Both the position numbers and the translations under genes were made by a program. Source: CAINVV01 sp964506325 (lineage in GTDB: Bacteria > Bacteroidota > Bacteroidia > Bacteroidales > Prolixibacteraceae). Taken from it: a stretch of 9,855 nt of DNA. The stretch spans positions 1 through 9,855 of the forward strand of contig CAZDLO010000126.1 of assembly GCA_964506325.1 (NCBI GenBank), given 5' to 3'. This document shows positions 1 to 6,225 of the stretch, one piece after another. Position 1 is the stretch's first letter, and every line of letters starts with the position of its first letter. The notes below the pieces were generated by a model. It saw nothing but the letters and a program-made list of their open reading frames with translations. It did no database searches and was not told the origin of the DNA.

Positions 1-74
1 CCCTGTCACAGCTCCGCTACCTCGAAGTTTTGGAAGAAAATGAGAAGATGATGGAGAAGGTGATGAATTACTAA
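1..74 (+). CDS. 3' end of an unidentified protein (partial)
   Basis: An open frame enters from the left edge (first full codon at base 3) and ends with TAA at 72-74. It gives about 23 residues ending in EKVMNY. The visible tail is charged and probably helical (LEVLEENEKMMEKV). It is too short to assign to a family. The stop codon overlaps the first octamer of the repeat array that follows. That the frame is coding is inferred from uninterrupted reading to a stop exactly at the cassette edge; the track is short, so this is only moderately sure. Confidence 0.5.
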   Translation, partial: LSQLRYLEVLEENEKMMEKVMNY

Positions 75-104
75 TGTGCAAGTGTGCCAGTCTGCAAATG
101 TGCA
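73..104 (+). repeat. Left octamer array of the four-helix cassette
   Basis: Four consecutive 8-base units follow the consensus AATGTGCA: exact copies at 73-80 and 97-104, and degenerate copies at 81-88 (AGTGTGCC) and 89-96 (AGTCTGCA). The first unit begins inside the TAA stop of the upstream gene. Bases 93-108 form a perfect 16-base inverted match to 545-560, and also to 553-568, on the far side of the four-helix gene. Confidence 0.85.
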
Positions 105-150
105 AATGAGGAATTTGGGAATGTGAGATTTTTGGGTTAACTTGAAGACA

Positions 151-507
151 ATGATTTATAATGGCAAAAATATTATTGTGGAAAAATCCTTCAGGTTTGC
201 ATTGAAAATTGTTATTGCCTGCGAATTACTGGAAGTAGAGAGAAAATTTATCATTAGCAGGCAATTGCTCAGATCGGGAACTTCCATCGGGGCAAACATT
301 CGGGAGGCACAGGGTGCAGAATCCAGAGCAGATTTCATTCACAAAATTAAAATTGCCTATAAAGAAGCAGAAGAGACTGAATATTGGCTTCTGATATGTT
401 TAAATTCTCAAAACATGCAGGTAGATGAATATCTTTTAACAGAATTGAACGAACTAAAAAAAATTCTGGCAAAAATCATTTTTACATCCAAATCTTCAGC
501 CAAATGA
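151..507 (+). CDS. Four-helix bundle protein (23S rRNA IVS / S23 family, Avd-like)
   Basis: The 118-residue product has the family hallmarks: an N-terminal segment IVEKSFRFALKIV, then LLRSGTSIGANIREA, a central helix with FIHKIKIAYKEAEETEYWL, and a C-terminal leucine-rich helix ending near LAKIIF. Family members are encoded in intervening sequences of 23S rRNA genes or stand alone in many Bacteroidota. The Avd accessory protein of diversity-generating retroelements shares the fold, which forms pentameric barrels and binds nucleic acid. No rRNA or reverse transcriptase lies nearby, so this is the stand-alone type with unknown role. The frame opens at TTG 142, but ATG 151 (MIYNGKNIIVEKS) fits the usual family start better. 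The gene is markedly AT-rich, sits between inverted octamer arrays, and runs convergent to murI. Confidence 0.85.
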   Translation: MIYNGKNIIVEKSFRFALKIVIACELLEVERKFIISRQLLRSGTSIGANIREAQGAESRADFIHKIKIAYKEAEETEYWLLICLNSQNMQVDEYLLTELNELKKILAKIIFTSKSSAK

Positions 508-514
508 CTTCAAA

Positions 515-530
515 TGTGCAAATTTGCACA
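515..530. repeat. 16-base perfect palindrome in the right repeat array
   Basis: TGTGCAAATTTGCACA equals its own reverse complement. It lies eight bases after the four-helix stop codon. It joins one unit in left-array orientation (AATGTGCA, 513-520) head-to-head with a right-array-like unit. It could fold as a hairpin or cruciform. No T-run follows on either strand, so it is not a classical terminator. Confidence 0.85.
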
Positions 531-540
531 CTAGCATACT

Positions 541-572
541 TGCACATTTGCACATTTGCACATTTGCACATT
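541..572. repeat. Right octamer array, four perfect copies
   Basis: Four identical head-to-tail copies of TGCACATT occupy 541-572. This is the reverse complement of the left-array unit AATGTGCA. The array ends five bases before the murI stop codon. Bases 538-548 also match the reverse complement of 73-83 (11 bases), so the outer ends of the two arrays correspond as well as the inner ones. Confidence 0.9.
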
Positions 573-577
573 CTCCT

Positions 578-1414
578 TCACCCCAGCTTAACATGCCGCG
601 ACCTTACCTCCTCACCCAGGAACAATTTGGCGAGCTGGTCGAAATTGGCAGGTGATTCGGTTGTAAAATATTCGCGCCGTCCATTTTTGGTGCATTCCTT
701 GTCAATTTCAGGGTGACGATGCAGGTAGTCCTCCAGCTTTGCTGCTACAATGTGTCCCTGGAACAAAAGTTGAACCCCGTTGGGAATGTACTTCCGGATA
801 ACATCTGCCAGCAGGGGGTAATGGGTGCATCCCAGGATGATGGTATCTATGAGCGGGTCCTTGGCAAAAAGTGCAGAAATATTCTCTGCTACAAAAAAGG
901 CCGCTCCCGGGCTTTCCATGAGGTTATTCTCTACGATGGGCACCCACATCGGACACGCCTCCTGAACGACGGATATGGGGCTGCCAGGGGAGATTTTGGC
1001 GATCTCCATCGGGTAGGATTCGGAAAGAACTGTTCCGGTGGTTCCCAGCACACCGACATGGCCGGTTCTGGTCATTTCAGGGATCATCTCCACACTGGGC
1101 CTGATGACTCCCAAAACCCGCCTGTCGGGGTAAGTCTGTGGCAGTTCATTCTGCTGGATATTTCTGAGCGCCTTGGCCGAGGCGGTATTGCAGGCCAGGA
1201 TGACAAGCCGGCAGCCACGTTCAAAAAGATGGTTCACCGCCTCCAGGGTATATTCAAAAACCACCTCGAAAGATCGCGTACCGTAGGGATTCCTGGCATT
1301 GTCGCCCAGGTAAATAAAGTCGTATCCGGGTAGCTGCTTCAGCAGTTCCCTGTATACGGTGAGACCGCCGTACCCTGAATCAAAAACACCTATTGGCTGG
1401 TATTGCTCTGGCAT
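578..1414 (-). CDS. murI: Glutamate racemase
   Basis: The enzyme interconverts L- and D-glutamate in the cytoplasm, giving D-glutamate for the peptidoglycan stem peptide. The 278-residue product is of usual length. Visible motifs are GVFDSGYGGLTV (residues 9-20, with Asp12), LACNTASA with catalytic Cys75, and LGCTHYPLL with the second catalytic Cys196 next to His198. The cofactor-independent two-cysteine site is therefore intact. The start is ATG at 1414, directly before MPEQYQPIGVFDSG, with an AT-rich leader and no clear Shine-Dalgarno sequence. The gene lies downstream of the ompH pair on the same strand. A strong terminator separates them, so it probably has its own promoter. It ends tail-to-tail against the repeat cassette. 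Confidence 0.97.
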   Translation of the reverse strand: MPEQYQPIGVFDSGYGGLTVYRELLKQLPGYDFIYLGDNARNPYGTRSFEVVFEYTLEAVNHLFERGCRLVILACNTASAKALRNIQQNELPQTYPDRRVLGVIRPSVEMIPEMTRTGHVGVLGTTGTVLSESYPMEIAKISPGSPISVVQEACPMWVPIVENNLMESPGAAFFVAENISALFAKDPLIDTIILGCTHYPLLADVIRKYIPNGVQLLFQGHIVAAKLEDYLHRHPEIDKECTKNGRREYFTTESPANFDQLAKLFLGEEVRSRHVKLG

Positions 1415-1431
1415 GGAATAATATTTTTATT

Positions 1432-1439
1432 CGAAACTA
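1432..1439 (-). promoter_or_regulatory. Possible -7 element upstream of murI
   Basis: On the minus strand TAGTTTCG matches the Bacteroidota -7 consensus TAnnTTTG with one mismatch, about 17 bases upstream of the murI ATG. A TTTTTG run lies further upstream, but its spacing is slightly long (24 bases), so support is weak. A promoter is expected here because the ompH terminator lies just upstream. The rest of the gap between murI and ompH (1440-1589) shows nothing clear. Confidence 0.25.
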
Positions 1440-1589
1440 CAAAAATTTCATCAGGTGTCCCATCAAAAATCAGGCTGAAAATGATGTATTCAAGCCGATA
1501 TTCCCGGCAACTCTCAAAATTACAACTGCACAGCAACGTAATGCAGCATTTGTTACAATGCCATCCGGCCGGGCAGCCCGGTCCAAATC

Positions 1590-1625
1590 AAAAAAAAGCT
1601 GCCTCATCGCAGGATGAGGCAGCTT
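1590..1625 (-). terminator. Intrinsic terminator after the bamA-ompH operon
   Basis: A 13-bp perfect stem (1596-1608 pairing with 1613-1625, AAGCTGCCTCATC) closes a four-base loop at 1609-1612. On the minus strand it is followed by eight T residues (complement of 1590-1597). It lies 24 bases past the stop codon of the second ompH gene. This is a textbook rho-independent terminator for the leftward operon. Confidence 0.93.
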
Positions 1626-1649
1626 CAATAATATCTTGGAATAGGACTA

Positions 1650-2168
1650 CTATTTCAATCCGAGCTTTGTTTTTACGAGTGGCATCATATCCACAGACTG
1701 GGCGGTATTGTAATAAATAACCTGGCTAACTTCGAATACATACAACATCCCCTGCTCCTTGGCAACGTCACCGATAGCTTTGCGTGCTTTCTCGACAATT
1801 GGCTGAAACTGCTTGCTCTCTTCCTTCTGAAGATTTTCCTGAGCCTGTTGCTGGAAAGTAGTAATCCTTTCCTGTAAGCTTTGGATATCAGCCTCTTTGG
1901 CCTGGCGGATAGCATCTGTAATGGTGGATTGCTTTACCAGGGCAACATACTCCTGTCCTTTTGTCTGGTATTCCTTTTGCATGACACTCAGCTGAGACTC
2001 AAGGTCAGCCTGCATTTTTGCCATTGCCTTCTGAGCTACATCACGTTCCGGCATGGATTGAACCAGTCCCTGAAAATCAATATGACCAAATTTTAAAGTT
2101 TGTGCGGAAGCAGATGCTCCGACAAAAAGAAGAAGAGATAACGTTATTACACTTAAGAAATGTCTCAT
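1650..2168 (-). CDS. OmpH/Skp family periplasmic chaperone (second copy)
   Basis: Skp-type chaperones hold unfolded outer-membrane proteins in the periplasm and deliver them to the Bam complex. The product is 172 residues from ATG 2168 (MRHFLSVITLSLLLF). The frame extends to a TTG at 2174, which would only add two residues. A signal peptide ends near ASAQ. The mature part starts with KFGHIDFQGLVQSMPE, the usual Skp beta-strand opening. A long Gln/Glu/Lys-rich coiled coil follows (roughly residues 45-130), then the closing strand segment LYVFEVSQVIYYN. It lies 34-40 bases downstream of the other ompH gene and is followed by the terminator, so it is probably the last gene of the operon. Confidence 0.9.
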   Translation of the reverse strand: MRHFLSVITLSLLLFVGASASAQTLKFGHIDFQGLVQSMPERDVAQKAMAKMQADLESQLSVMQKEYQTKGQEYVALVKQSTITDAIRQAKEADIQSLQERITTFQQQAQENLQKEESKQFQPIVEKARKAIGDVAKEQGMLYVFEVSQVIYYNTAQSVDMMPLVKTKLGLK

Positions 2169-2208
2169 GATCAATTTGAATTAATTTTTATGCGGCAAAT
2201 TTATAATA

Positions 2209-2730
2209 TTAATTTTTATATCCAAGCTTTTGTAACACCATATCACTCAAGTCGTATTTAGGATTTGTGTAAATCATGGTCATTCCTCCAGCTTTGTCAA
2301 AAACGATGGAATATGCTCCTTGTTCAGCAATGGTCTGAACAGCATTAAAAACATCGTCCTGTATCGGCTTAACAAGCGCCTCACGTTTCTTGGCAAGATC
2401 CCCTTCCGGACCAAAATACTGGCGTTGCAGTTTCTTGTATTCCTTTTCCTTGTTGACAATCTGCTCTTCGCGCTTTCTCTTCATATCCTGCGAAAGTAAA
2501 ACTACTTCCCCCTGGAAATCCTTGTAGATCTGGTCGAGCTCTGCGTGAAGGGTCTCTAGCTCCTTCTGGTATTTTTGGGAAATTTTGTCAATCTGCTCCT
2601 GCGCAGCAACGTAGGAAGGCATTTTACCTAAGATGTAGTCGGTATCAACGTAGGCATATTTCTGTGCAAAAGCCGAGGTGAGACTGACCAGAAGCAGAAT
2701 TCCCAAAAAATATAATTTTTTCATAACCAT
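2209..2730 (-). CDS. OmpH/Skp family periplasmic chaperone (first copy)
   Basis: This is a second Skp-like periplasmic chaperone, the first encountered after bamA. A signal peptide (MKKLYFLGILLLVSLTSAFAQ) precedes KYAYVDTDYILGKMPSY, the conserved opening of the family in Bacteroidota. A charged coiled coil follows (about residues 45-120) and then a C-terminal strand region with YSIVFDKAGGMTMIY. Two in-frame ATGs exist, at 2730 (MVMKKL) and 2724 (MKKL). The second gives the cleaner signal peptide, the first is the longest. The 134-base gap to bamA has no convincing terminator, so cotranscription with bamA is likely. The two ompH products share layout but clearly differ in sequence, so any duplication is old. 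Confidence 0.92.
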   Translation of the reverse strand: MVMKKLYFLGILLLVSLTSAFAQKYAYVDTDYILGKMPSYVAAQEQIDKISQKYQKELETLHAELDQIYKDFQGEVVLLSQDMKRKREEQIVNKEKEYKKLQRQYFGPEGDLAKKREALVKPIQDDVFNAVQTIAEQGAYSIVFDKAGGMTMIYTNPKYDLSDMVLQKLGYKN

Positions 2731-2864
2731 TAAGTTTTTGAGTGATGAAGCCTGCCGGTTACCGCTTGGCGGATGTTTGCATTTCGTGGCGCTTGCCGGT
2801 CAGCATTTATCACTTGAATTATTACTTTTCAACAAGGAATTCACTACAAAATTCAGACCAAATT

Positions 2865-5471
2865 TTAGAACTGCTGTCCCATGATAAAGTGGAACTGACT
2901 TCCGCCTGTATTCCGGGTGTAACCATCATCGAAACCATATCCCCAGTCAAATCCCATCAAGCCAAACATTGGAAGGAAGATCCTGACACCAAGACCCGCA
3001 GAACGCTTGATGCTGAATGGATTATAATCAGACAAGTCATACCATGAGTTACCTGCCTCAAGGAATCCAAGTGCGTAAATGGTGGCCGACTGCGATAAGG
3101 TAATGGGGTATCTTAACTCAAATGTGATCTTTTCGTAGATGTTACCACCCTGTGGCGGAGTAAGTGAATTGTTTTCATAACCACGCAGTCCGATGTATTC
3201 ACTGCCATAGGAACTGTACCCTGACATACCGTCACCACCAAGCTTGTAGGATTCGAACGGTGAACGAAGGAATTTATTGTAATAACCTAGGATACCTGTT
3301 TCGAATTTTGTCCTGAGAACCAGTTTTGCATCCTGCCGGGATTGTAATGGTGTGTAAACATCCGCTTTAAATCCCCATTTATGGTACTCGACCATTTTAT
3401 AGCGTTCTTCGGGTAACATATCAACATTGCTGTAATCTTTCCCCGTGATTAGAGAATAAGGAGGTGTCAGTGCCACGGAAAGGGAAAAATTGGATCCACG
3501 GCGTGAATAGAGTGGGTTATCCACCGAATTCCTGCCAAAAACAGTTTTGAATGCCAGGGTATTGGAAGTACCATTCTGGAAGATGAAATATTTCCAGTTG
3601 TCAAGTATATATCGCTGATAGGACAATTCATGGTACAAAGTAAAATAACTGTCAGGCCTTTTCAGGCGGTAGCCCAATCCTGTGGAAGCACCCAAAACAC
3701 CCATTTGCTCCGTAATGGCATAATTGAACTGATTGTAGCCACCATAACCGCTGGATCCTCCATAACCGCCATAACCACCGTAGCCACCTCCGTAACCTCC
3801 GTATCCGCCGCCGTAACTACTGCCGTAACCACCCGCTCCATAATTGTAGGCGCTGTTTCCGCTGGTTTGCTTGGAGTAATAGATAGAAAAGGTAAATGAG
3901 TTGGGTTTCCTTCCGCCAAGCCATGGCTCAGTAAAGGAAAAACTGTAGGATTGGTAATAGGTACCGTTGGTTTGGGCGCGCAATGAAAGTGTCTGTCCAT
4001 CCCCGGTAGGAAGAGGTCTCCATGCTTTCCGATCCCCGATGTTACGGACGGAAAAATTGGAGAATTTCAAACCTACAGTTCCCACGAACATTCCACCTCC
4101 CCATCCTCCGGAAAGTTCGATCTGGTCGTTGGCACGTTCTTCCAGTTCATAGTTGATGTCCACGGTTCCGTCTTCCGGGTGGGGAACCACATCCGGCTTG
4201 ATGGCTTCAGGGTTGAAATGGCCCATCTGTGACAACTCACGGACCGACCGTATGATATTTTCCTTGCTGAACAGCTGACCAGGACGGGTATATAACTCGC
4301 GGCGGGCAACGTGCTCATTGGTTTTGGTATTTCCCTTGATGGCGATGGAATTGATAGTGGCCTGCGTACCTTCGACCATCCGCATCTCATAATCTATGGA
4401 GTCATTTTCCACCTTGACCTCCACAGGGTTCAGGTTGAAAAACAGGTAACCGTTGTTCAGGTAGGCATTCGACACTGCATCATCATCTTCGGTCAGACGT
4501 TTTTCCAGCAGCTTCTGGTCAAATACATCACCTTTTCTGATACCGAGTATCCTGGAGAGCTGTACGTCTGTGTAGATGGTATTTCCTACCCAGCGGACAT
4601 TCCTGATATAATAGCGCCTTCCCTCATCGATCCAGTATTTAAGCCGTACTGTATTGTTGACGGTGTCCTTCATCACCGAGTCGGCAACAATGATCGCATC
4701 TCGGTAACCATTTTCATTGTATTTTTTGATCAGGTTGATTTTATCTTCCTCAAATTTATCCTGAAGAAACTTCTTGGACGAGAAAAAATTGATCACCTTT
4801 TTTGCTTTTGTCTTTTTCATCGATTTCTCCAGGGTGAATGGGGACAAGGCCTGGATTCCGACAAAATCGATTTTACTGATTTTAACCTTGGTTTTTTTAT
4901 TGACAAAAATATCCAGGGCTACCTGGTTCTGCTTGGCAGTATCATCCTTCTGAACAATATTGACGTCTGTATTGTAAAAACCCTTGCCCTGGTAAAAACT
5001 TAGTATCTGGCGCTGGGCTGTATTCACAAGGTTATCGGTCACCTGTCCACCGATCAGCATCATCACCTGCTTCTCAATATCCTCCTTCTCCCCCTTGCTG
5101 ACGCCGTGGTAATTTTTGGCCGAAAGCCTGGGCCTCTCCTGCAGGTAAACATTCAGCCAGATTTTGCTGCCGACAATTTTCGTGGCTGTAATCTTAACAT
5201 CAGAGAACAGACCCTGTTTCCAGTATTTTCGCAGTGCTGATGTTATTGCATCACCCGGAATGGTCAATTCATCCCCGATTGAAAAGCCGGAAAGGCCTTT
5301 CAGAACTTCCGTATCCAGGAACCTGATACCGCTGATTTCGATTCCTGCAAGGGTATATTGTTTGGGACTATCGTAAAAAACAGAAAAGTTCGTGCTGTCG
5401 GCGACAGTTTGTGCGTATAGTTGTGAGCTAAAAAATAAAGCCAGAAAAATAAATAAACCTCTTTTGACCAT
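2865..5471 (-). CDS. bamA: Outer membrane protein assembly factor BamA
   Basis: BamA is the Omp85-family barrel that inserts beta-barrel proteins into the outer membrane. The 868-residue product has a signal peptide ending LYAQ (residue 21), five POTRA-like domains over roughly residues 38-445, and a C-terminal 16-strand barrel. Barrel marks are strand one (IELSGGWGGG), FTEPWLGG after strand four, the loop-6 motif LRGYE around residues 762-766 (the VRGF/Y equivalent), and a last strand ending in Phe (FHFIMGQQF). ATG 5471 is chosen because it begins the signal peptide (MVKRGLF) and lies one base after the uppS stop; the longer frame to 5543 lacks a signal sequence. Residues 544-579 are a Gly/Tyr-rich repeat in the predicted loop between strands five and six. 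Confidence 0.96.
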   Translation of the reverse strand: MVKRGLFIFLALFFSSQLYAQTVADSTNFSVFYDSPKQYTLAGIEISGIRFLDTEVLKGLSGFSIGDELTIPGDAITSALRKYWKQGLFSDVKITATKIVGSKIWLNVYLQERPRLSAKNYHGVSKGEKEDIEKQVMMLIGGQVTDNLVNTAQRQILSFYQGKGFYNTDVNIVQKDDTAKQNQVALDIFVNKKTKVKISKIDFVGIQALSPFTLEKSMKKTKAKKVINFFSSKKFLQDKFEEDKINLIKKYNENGYRDAIIVADSVMKDTVNNTVRLKYWIDEGRRYYIRNVRWVGNTIYTDVQLSRILGIRKGDVFDQKLLEKRLTEDDDAVSNAYLNNGYLFFNLNPVEVKVENDSIDYEMRMVEGTQATINSIAIKGNTKTNEHVARRELYTRPGQLFSKENIIRSVRELSQMGHFNPEAIKPDVVPHPEDGTVDINYELEERANDQIELSGGWGGGMFVGTVGLKFSNFSVRNIGDRKAWRPLPTGDGQTLSLRAQTNGTYYQSYSFSFTEPWLGGRKPNSFTFSIYYSKQTSGNSAYNYGAGGYGSSYGGGYGGYGGGYGGYGGYGGSSGYGGYNQFNYAITEQMGVLGASTGLGYRLKRPDSYFTLYHELSYQRYILDNWKYFIFQNGTSNTLAFKTVFGRNSVDNPLYSRRGSNFSLSVALTPPYSLITGKDYSNVDMLPEERYKMVEYHKWGFKADVYTPLQSRQDAKLVLRTKFETGILGYYNKFLRSPFESYKLGGDGMSGYSSYGSEYIGLRGYENNSLTPPQGGNIYEKITFELRYPITLSQSATIYALGFLEAGNSWYDLSDYNPFSIKRSAGLGVRIFLPMFGLMGFDWGYGFDDGYTRNTGGSQFHFIMGQQF
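3735..3842 (-). repeat. In-frame Gly/Tyr-rich repeat inside bamA
   Basis: This stretch codes for residues 544-579 of BamA: 21 glycines, 10 tyrosines, 4 serines and 1 alanine, built from GGYGG-like units. At DNA level it is a degenerate tandem repeat of codons for Gly-Gly-Tyr (plus-strand pattern ccg-taa-cc-like). It lies between barrel strands five and six, a loop that faces outside in the E. coli BamA topology. Confidence 0.9.
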
Positions 5472-5472
5472 G

Positions 5473-6225
5473 TCAGATTCTGATTTGTTCACTAGTTTTT
5501 CCAAACCTTCTCTCTCTTGTCTGGAAATCGTTAACTGCCTCAAAAAGATCCTCTTTGCGATAATCCGGCCACAACTTTTGTGTAAAATACAACTCGGTAT
5601 AAGCGATCTGCCAAAGAAGAAAATTGCTGACCCTGAATTCGCCGCCGGTACGTATCAGCAGCTCAGGATCTGGCAGGCCAAATGTAGGAAGATATTTTCC
5701 AATCAGCTCTTCATTGATGCTACTTTTGTCAATTTTGTTGTTTTTTAACTCATTGGCCATTTTTTTTGCTGCTTCAACCAGTTCCCAACGGCCGGAATAG
5801 CTGAGTGCCAGCACCAGTCTCAGTCCGGTATTTCCTTCAGTCCTGCTGATGGCACCTGCCAGGTTTTGCTGTACTTCCAAAGGCATGGATGCAAGGTCAC
5901 CGATGGCACGGAGGGAAACATTGTTTTTGTGAAGGTTGTCGGTTTCAGCAACAATGGCCTGCACCAGCAACCCCATCAGCGCATCCACCTCCTCTTTGGG
6001 ACGGTTCCAGTTCTCGGTCGAAAAAGCATAGAGGGTAAGGTACCTGATACCTATCTCCCCGGCACCTTCAACAACAGACCTAACAGCATCGACGCCTTTT
6101 TTGTGCCCCAGGATCCTGTCAAAACCGTTAAGTTCGGCCCATCTGCCATTCCCATCCATAATAATGGCAACATGCTGCGGTATACTGTTTCTTTTCAACT
6201 CTTTAGAAATTCTTGTTAATTCCAC
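5473..6225 (-). CDS. uppS: Undecaprenyl diphosphate synthase (cis-prenyltransferase)
   Basis: The enzyme extends farnesyl diphosphate with isopentenyl units to C55 undecaprenyl diphosphate, the lipid carrier for peptidoglycan and surface glycans. Motifs are intact: HVAIIMDGNGRWA with catalytic Asp24, GHKKG at 40-44, YAFSTENW at 66-73, and IRTGGEFRVSNFLLWQ with Arg192 and Arg198. The start is placed at GTG 6225, giving 250 residues, the usual length. It is preceded by AGGA five bases upstream. The only upstream ATG of the frame (6330) would add 35 residues that lie over the previous gene, and the next ATG is in the catalytic motif. The GTG start overlaps the end of the DUF6089-like gene by 23 bases, and the stop is one base before the bamA ATG, so the three genes appear translationally coupled. 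Confidence 0.95.
   Translation of the reverse strand: MELTRISKELKRNSIPQHVAIIMDGNGRWAELNGFDRILGHKKGVDAVRSVVEGAGEIGIRYLTLYAFSTENWNRPKEEVDALMGLLVQAIVAETDNLHKNNVSLRAIGDLASMPLEVQQNLAGAISRTEGNTGLRLVLALSYSGRWELVEAAKKMANELKNNKIDKSSINEELIGKYLPTFGLPDPELLIRTGGEFRVSNFLLWQIAYTELYFTQKLWPDYRKEDLFEAVNDFQTRERRFGKTSEQIRI

Larger units (their letters stand above)
73..572 (+). mobile_element. Putative repeat-bounded cassette carrying a four-helix bundle gene
   Basis: A roughly 500-base unit is bounded by octamer arrays in opposite orientation (AATGTGCA on the left, TGCACATT on the right) and carries one gene. It fits between the stop codon of the upstream gene (72-74) and the stop of murI (578-580) with only five bases spare, so it occupies the whole intergenic space. 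Composition shifts from about half G+C in murI to about 34 percent in the four-helix gene (hand count over 151-507). These facts suggest an inserted non-autonomous element. No transposase, target-site duplication or empty site is visible, so mobility is inference. Confidence 0.4.

Noticed and set aside
151..507. Diversity-generating retroelement (Avd homologue)
   Set aside because: No reverse transcriptase, template repeat or variable repeat is present; the protein only shares the fold family.
151..507. 23S rRNA intervening sequence
   Set aside because: No rRNA sequence flanks the gene; its neighbours are protein-coding.
504..716. Plus-strand frame of about 70 codons over the right octamer array and the end of murI
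   Set aside because: Its repeated Cys/His/Leu-rich peptide is only the translation of the TGCACATT array and then antisense murI; no protein-like character.
713..1333. 206-codon plus-strand frame opposite murI
   Set aside because: Lies wholly antisense to a glutamate racemase with all catalytic motifs; no recognisable domain of its own.
1569..1581. CCGGG/CCCGG inverted repeat as a terminator
   Set aside because: Five-base stem with a three-base loop and no T-run on either strand; the real terminator is the adjacent 13-bp stem.
2731..2864. Terminator or regulatory element between bamA and the first ompH gene
   Set aside because: Only short GC-rich partial repeats such as CCGC-CAA-GCGG are seen, with no T-run; not enough to call a site.
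3662..4000. 112-codon frame on the bamA strand in another phase, Thr/Val/Ala-rich
   Set aside because: Out-of-phase reading of the Gly/Tyr repeat; its low complexity follows from the repeat.
4311..5003. 230-codon plus-strand frame opposite the bamA POTRA region
   Set aside because: Antisense shadow; bamA reads through with conserved POTRA features and this frame resembles nothing.
5472..5543. N-terminal extension of bamA
   Set aside because: It overlaps the uppS C-terminus and would bury the signal peptide; ATG 5471 starts a proper signal sequence.
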